Part shown: piece by piece, positions 14,325-14,932 of the stretch
How the letters are laid out: the number at the start of each line of letters is the position of its first letter
Position numbering within the stretch: the stretch's first letter is position 1
Assembly: GCA_035379765.1 (NCBI GenBank)
Contig: DAOSVX010000012.1
Coordinates: 1 to 14,932, forward strand
DNA: 14,932 nucleotides
Origin: DAOSVX01 sp035379765
GTDB lineage: Bacteria; Bacillota_I; Bacilli_A; RF39; UBA660
Direction: 5' to 3'
The notes under the pieces: model-generated
Told to the model about the DNA's origin: nothing
Seen by the model: only the letters and a program-made list of their open reading frames with translations
Databases searched by the model: none
Program-made: the position numbers and the translations under genes

Positions 14325-14534
14325 TTAATTAAATCTATTCATTTGTTTCATCATTTGATTTATTTGTTTTTGATTAGGTTTTCTTCCCATACTAGACATT
14401 AATGTCTCAATCATTTTTTCATTAATTGGGGGATTTTTCTTTAGATACTTTTTCATAAATATTCTCGCTAAGAAAAAACCAATTACTATTCCGGGGATTA
14501 ATCCTACTAAAACAAGTAAAATATCATGTAACAT
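14325..14534 (-). CDS. yneF: UPF0154 (YneF-like) small membrane protein
   Basis: This 69-residue protein closely fits the UPF0154 family of Bacilli and Mollicutes. It has an N-terminal transmembrane helix (about residues 5-27, ILLVLVGLIPGIVIGFFLARIF), then the conserved KKYLKKNPPINEKMI motif, then GRKPNQKQINQMMKQMN at the C-terminus. The family has no established function. The ATG is 8 bases after GGAG, and an extended -10 promoter lies just upstream, overlapping the end of the sortase gene. It is co-transcribed with lepB. Confidence 0.9.
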   Translation of the reverse strand: MLHDILLVLVGLIPGIVIGFFLARIFMKKYLKKNPPINEKMIETLMSSMGRKPNQKQINQMMKQMNRFN

Positions 14535-14557
14535 ATTCTCAACTCCGTTCTCTATTT

Positions 14558-14566
14558 ATTATAACA
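14558..14566 (-). promoter_or_regulatory. Extended -10 promoter of yneF-lepB
   Basis: Minus-strand TGTTATAAT, consensus -10 plus TGn extension, lying 5 bases beyond the sortase stop and about 24 bases before the yneF ATG. The -35 region would fall inside the sortase coding end and is weak. No terminator separates sortase from yneF, so readthrough is also possible. Confidence 0.6.
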
Positions 14567-14570
14567 TAAA

Positions 14571-14932
14571 TTAACGATGCTTAGTCATACTAATCATTTT
14601 AGCATGAACAACTGTTCTTTTAGTATTATTACTTGAACATGTCGATAAAGTTATAATATTATCAGTATCGCTTACACTAGTATTAAAACTATATTTACTT
14701 CTTTCTAATAATGTTGATAAAAACTTATCATAATTTAAAGATTTAAAACTGGTCCTTAGATAATAGCCTTCTTCTTTAATAGTATAACTACTAAATATTT
14801 GATATCTTATAACATAATCTTTGGTAATTAGTTTTATTATGTGAACATCTTTATTATCTACCCAACTTTTACTTAAAGCTTTTTTTAAAGTTCCAAACAT
14901 TGTTCCATTTATTCTATTATGGCCATATATAA
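14571..14932 (-). CDS. srtB: Class B sortase (C-terminal part; 5' end outside the window)
   Basis: Sortases are membrane-anchored cysteine transpeptidases that cleave a C-terminal sorting signal and join the protein to the cell wall. Reading stays open to the window edge, upstream of the first ATG at 14898-14900. The extra in-frame residues IYGHNRINGT contain the catalytic-histidine motif YGHN (H codon 14919-14921). The gene therefore starts outside the window and that ATG is internal. Other class B hallmarks follow: MFGTLKKAL, YQIFSSYTI, the catalytic cysteine in ITLSTCSSNN (C codon 14637-14639), and the catalytic arginine in KRTVVHAKMI close to the C-terminus. About 119 residues are visible; the N-terminal anchor and first strands are missing. 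Wording and spacing match class B better than A or C. No sorting-signal substrate lies in the window. Confidence 0.92.
   Translation of the reverse strand, partial: IYGHNRINGTMFGTLKKALSKSWVDNKDVHIIKLITKDYVIRYQIFSSYTIKEEGYYLRTSFKSLNYDKFLSTLLERSKYSFNTSVSDTDNIITLSTCSSNNTKRTVVHAKMISMTKHR

Noticed and set aside
14571..14900. Treating the sortase as a complete 109-residue protein starting at 14900
   Set aside because: This would omit the catalytic histidine, which is encoded in frame just upstream and runs to the window edge.
13760..14932. A dedicated pilus-assembly operon (sortase, signal peptidase, VWA tip protein)
   Set aside because: A housekeeping-type yneF sits between sortase and peptidase, the peptidase has a full catalytic dyad, separate promoters and terminators split the genes, and the VWA protein lacks a sorting signal and no pilin is present.

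Overview
The window comes from a very AT-rich, Gram-positive-type bacterium, most likely an uncultured gut Bacilli/Firmicutes lineage near the Mollicutes (for example the RF39-type orders). This is inferred from the gene families and composition. The families are a Firmicutes-style parE-parC pair, the UPF0154/YneF small membrane protein, a class B sortase, a type I signal peptidase and a Listeria-Bacteroides-repeat surface protein. Tryptophan is read as TGG throughout and every gene is intact under the standard bacterial code, so this is not a TGA=Trp mollicute. All genes lie on the minus strand, so transcription runs from high to low coordinates. No intergenic gap exceeds 300 bases, and I found no tRNA, rRNA, CRISPR array or insertion sequence.

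In transcription order: (1) the C-terminal two-thirds or so of a class B sortase, cut by the right edge; (2) a yneF-lepB pair with its own promoter and terminator; (3) a monocistronic MerR-family regulator whose C-terminal domain resembles part of TraG/VirD4 coupling proteins and which carries a good internal ribosome-binding site; (4) a 1,913-residue repeat-rich surface protein ending in a von Willebrand A domain, with its own promoter and terminator; (5) a PH-like-domain gene and a small membrane protein in one operon; (6) an HD-GYP phosphohydrolase and a proline-rich single-pass membrane protein; (7) parE-parC, encoding DNA topoisomerase IV.

The sortase, signal peptidase and giant adhesin-like protein together suggest a locus concerned with the cell surface and protein export. 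However, the giant protein has no LPxTG-like signal or C-terminal membrane anchor, so it is probably not a substrate of this sortase. An N-terminal membrane anchor with the VWA head at the free C-terminus fits better.

Two window-wide patterns stand out. Every promoter I could place has a TGn extended -10 element. All five intrinsic terminators begin within about three bases of, or overlap, the upstream stop codon. The second pattern is the layout expected where RNA polymerase outruns the ribosome. The most interesting single gene is the MerR-TraG-like fusion with its possible internal start.
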